Shown piece after piece: positions 21,724-21,744 of a stretch of 21,744 nt of DNA (the stretch's first letter is position 1; each line of letters starts with the position of its first letter). The stretch comes from Bacteroidales bacterium (GTDB taxonomy: Bacteria; Bacteroidota; Bacteroidia; Bacteroidales; Porphyromonadaceae). The position numbers were made by a program, and so were the translations under genes. Below the pieces are notes generated by a model that had not been told where the DNA came from, searched no databases, and saw only the letters and a program-made list of their open reading frames with translations. The stretch lies in NCBI GenBank assembly GCA_004555765.1, contig SFHG01000027.1:1-21744 (forward strand), written 5' to 3'.

Positions 21724-21744
21724 TCCCTTGCGATGCCTACGGCA

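Noticed and set aside
1..21744. Insertion sequence, prophage or integrative element
   Set aside because: No transposase, integrase, phage or conjugation gene in any frame; accessory content is limited to non-coding repeats.

Overview
The window looks like a chromosomal segment from a Bacteroidota bacterium, most plausibly Porphyromonas or a close relative. Three things support this. There is a SusC/SusD pair with a Bacteroidota-type lipoprotein signal. Several promoters fit the Bacteroidota primary sigma consensus (TTTG, 19-21 nt, TAnnTTTG), including exact matches upstream of tRNA-Cys and of the rplM operon. Genes mostly start without a Shine-Dalgarno sequence. The protein sequences (type I asparaginase start, S2, DnaA, ThiL family) also resemble Bacteroidales homologues. 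Species assignment is inference; no database was used.

Layout. (1) 1-5700, minus strand: the 5' end of a type I asparaginase gene running off the left edge, then a transport operon of a small membrane protein, a SusC-type TonB-dependent receptor and a SusD-type lipoprotein, closed by a strong intrinsic terminator. (2) 5700-8160: a divergent secreted GH3 (NagZ-like) glycosidase, with a bidirectional terminator shared with a minus-strand tRNA-Cys(GCA). (3) 8480-11800: the translation cluster rplM-rpsI-rpsB-tsf with long untranslated leaders. (4) 11800-13870: dnaA behind a long non-coding region. (5) 14140-19442: six tightly packed or overlapping plus-strand genes: a ThiL-family protein, thyA, folA, yccF, murI and a DEAD-box RNA helicase. 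(6) 19464-21034: a minus-strand pair, a PlsC-like acyltransferase and a YjjG-like HAD phosphatase. (7) 21035-21744: no gene, but dense repeats.

Two things stand out. First, the ThiL-family protein is a full-length intact ORF that has lost four of the five aspartate motifs that bind Mg-ATP, so it looks like a pseudoenzyme kept at the head of the thymidylate/folate operon. Second, the intergenic regions are built from repeats. Six gene-free stretches carry arrays of a near-palindromic 10-bp core (GGTCTGTACC, its complement, or GGTACGTACC) spaced 22-24 nt apart. Each lies upstream of a promoter; one contributes a -33 element and another is in register with a terminator. They recall the 23-bp minisatellite/MITE family described in P. 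gingivalis (BrickBuilt), but sequence identity could not be checked here. The right end adds a 52-nt tandem array of double hairpins, interrupted by a 50-nt insertion carrying a GTAG-footed REP-like palindrome; a second, inverted, compensated copy lies 230 bp away.
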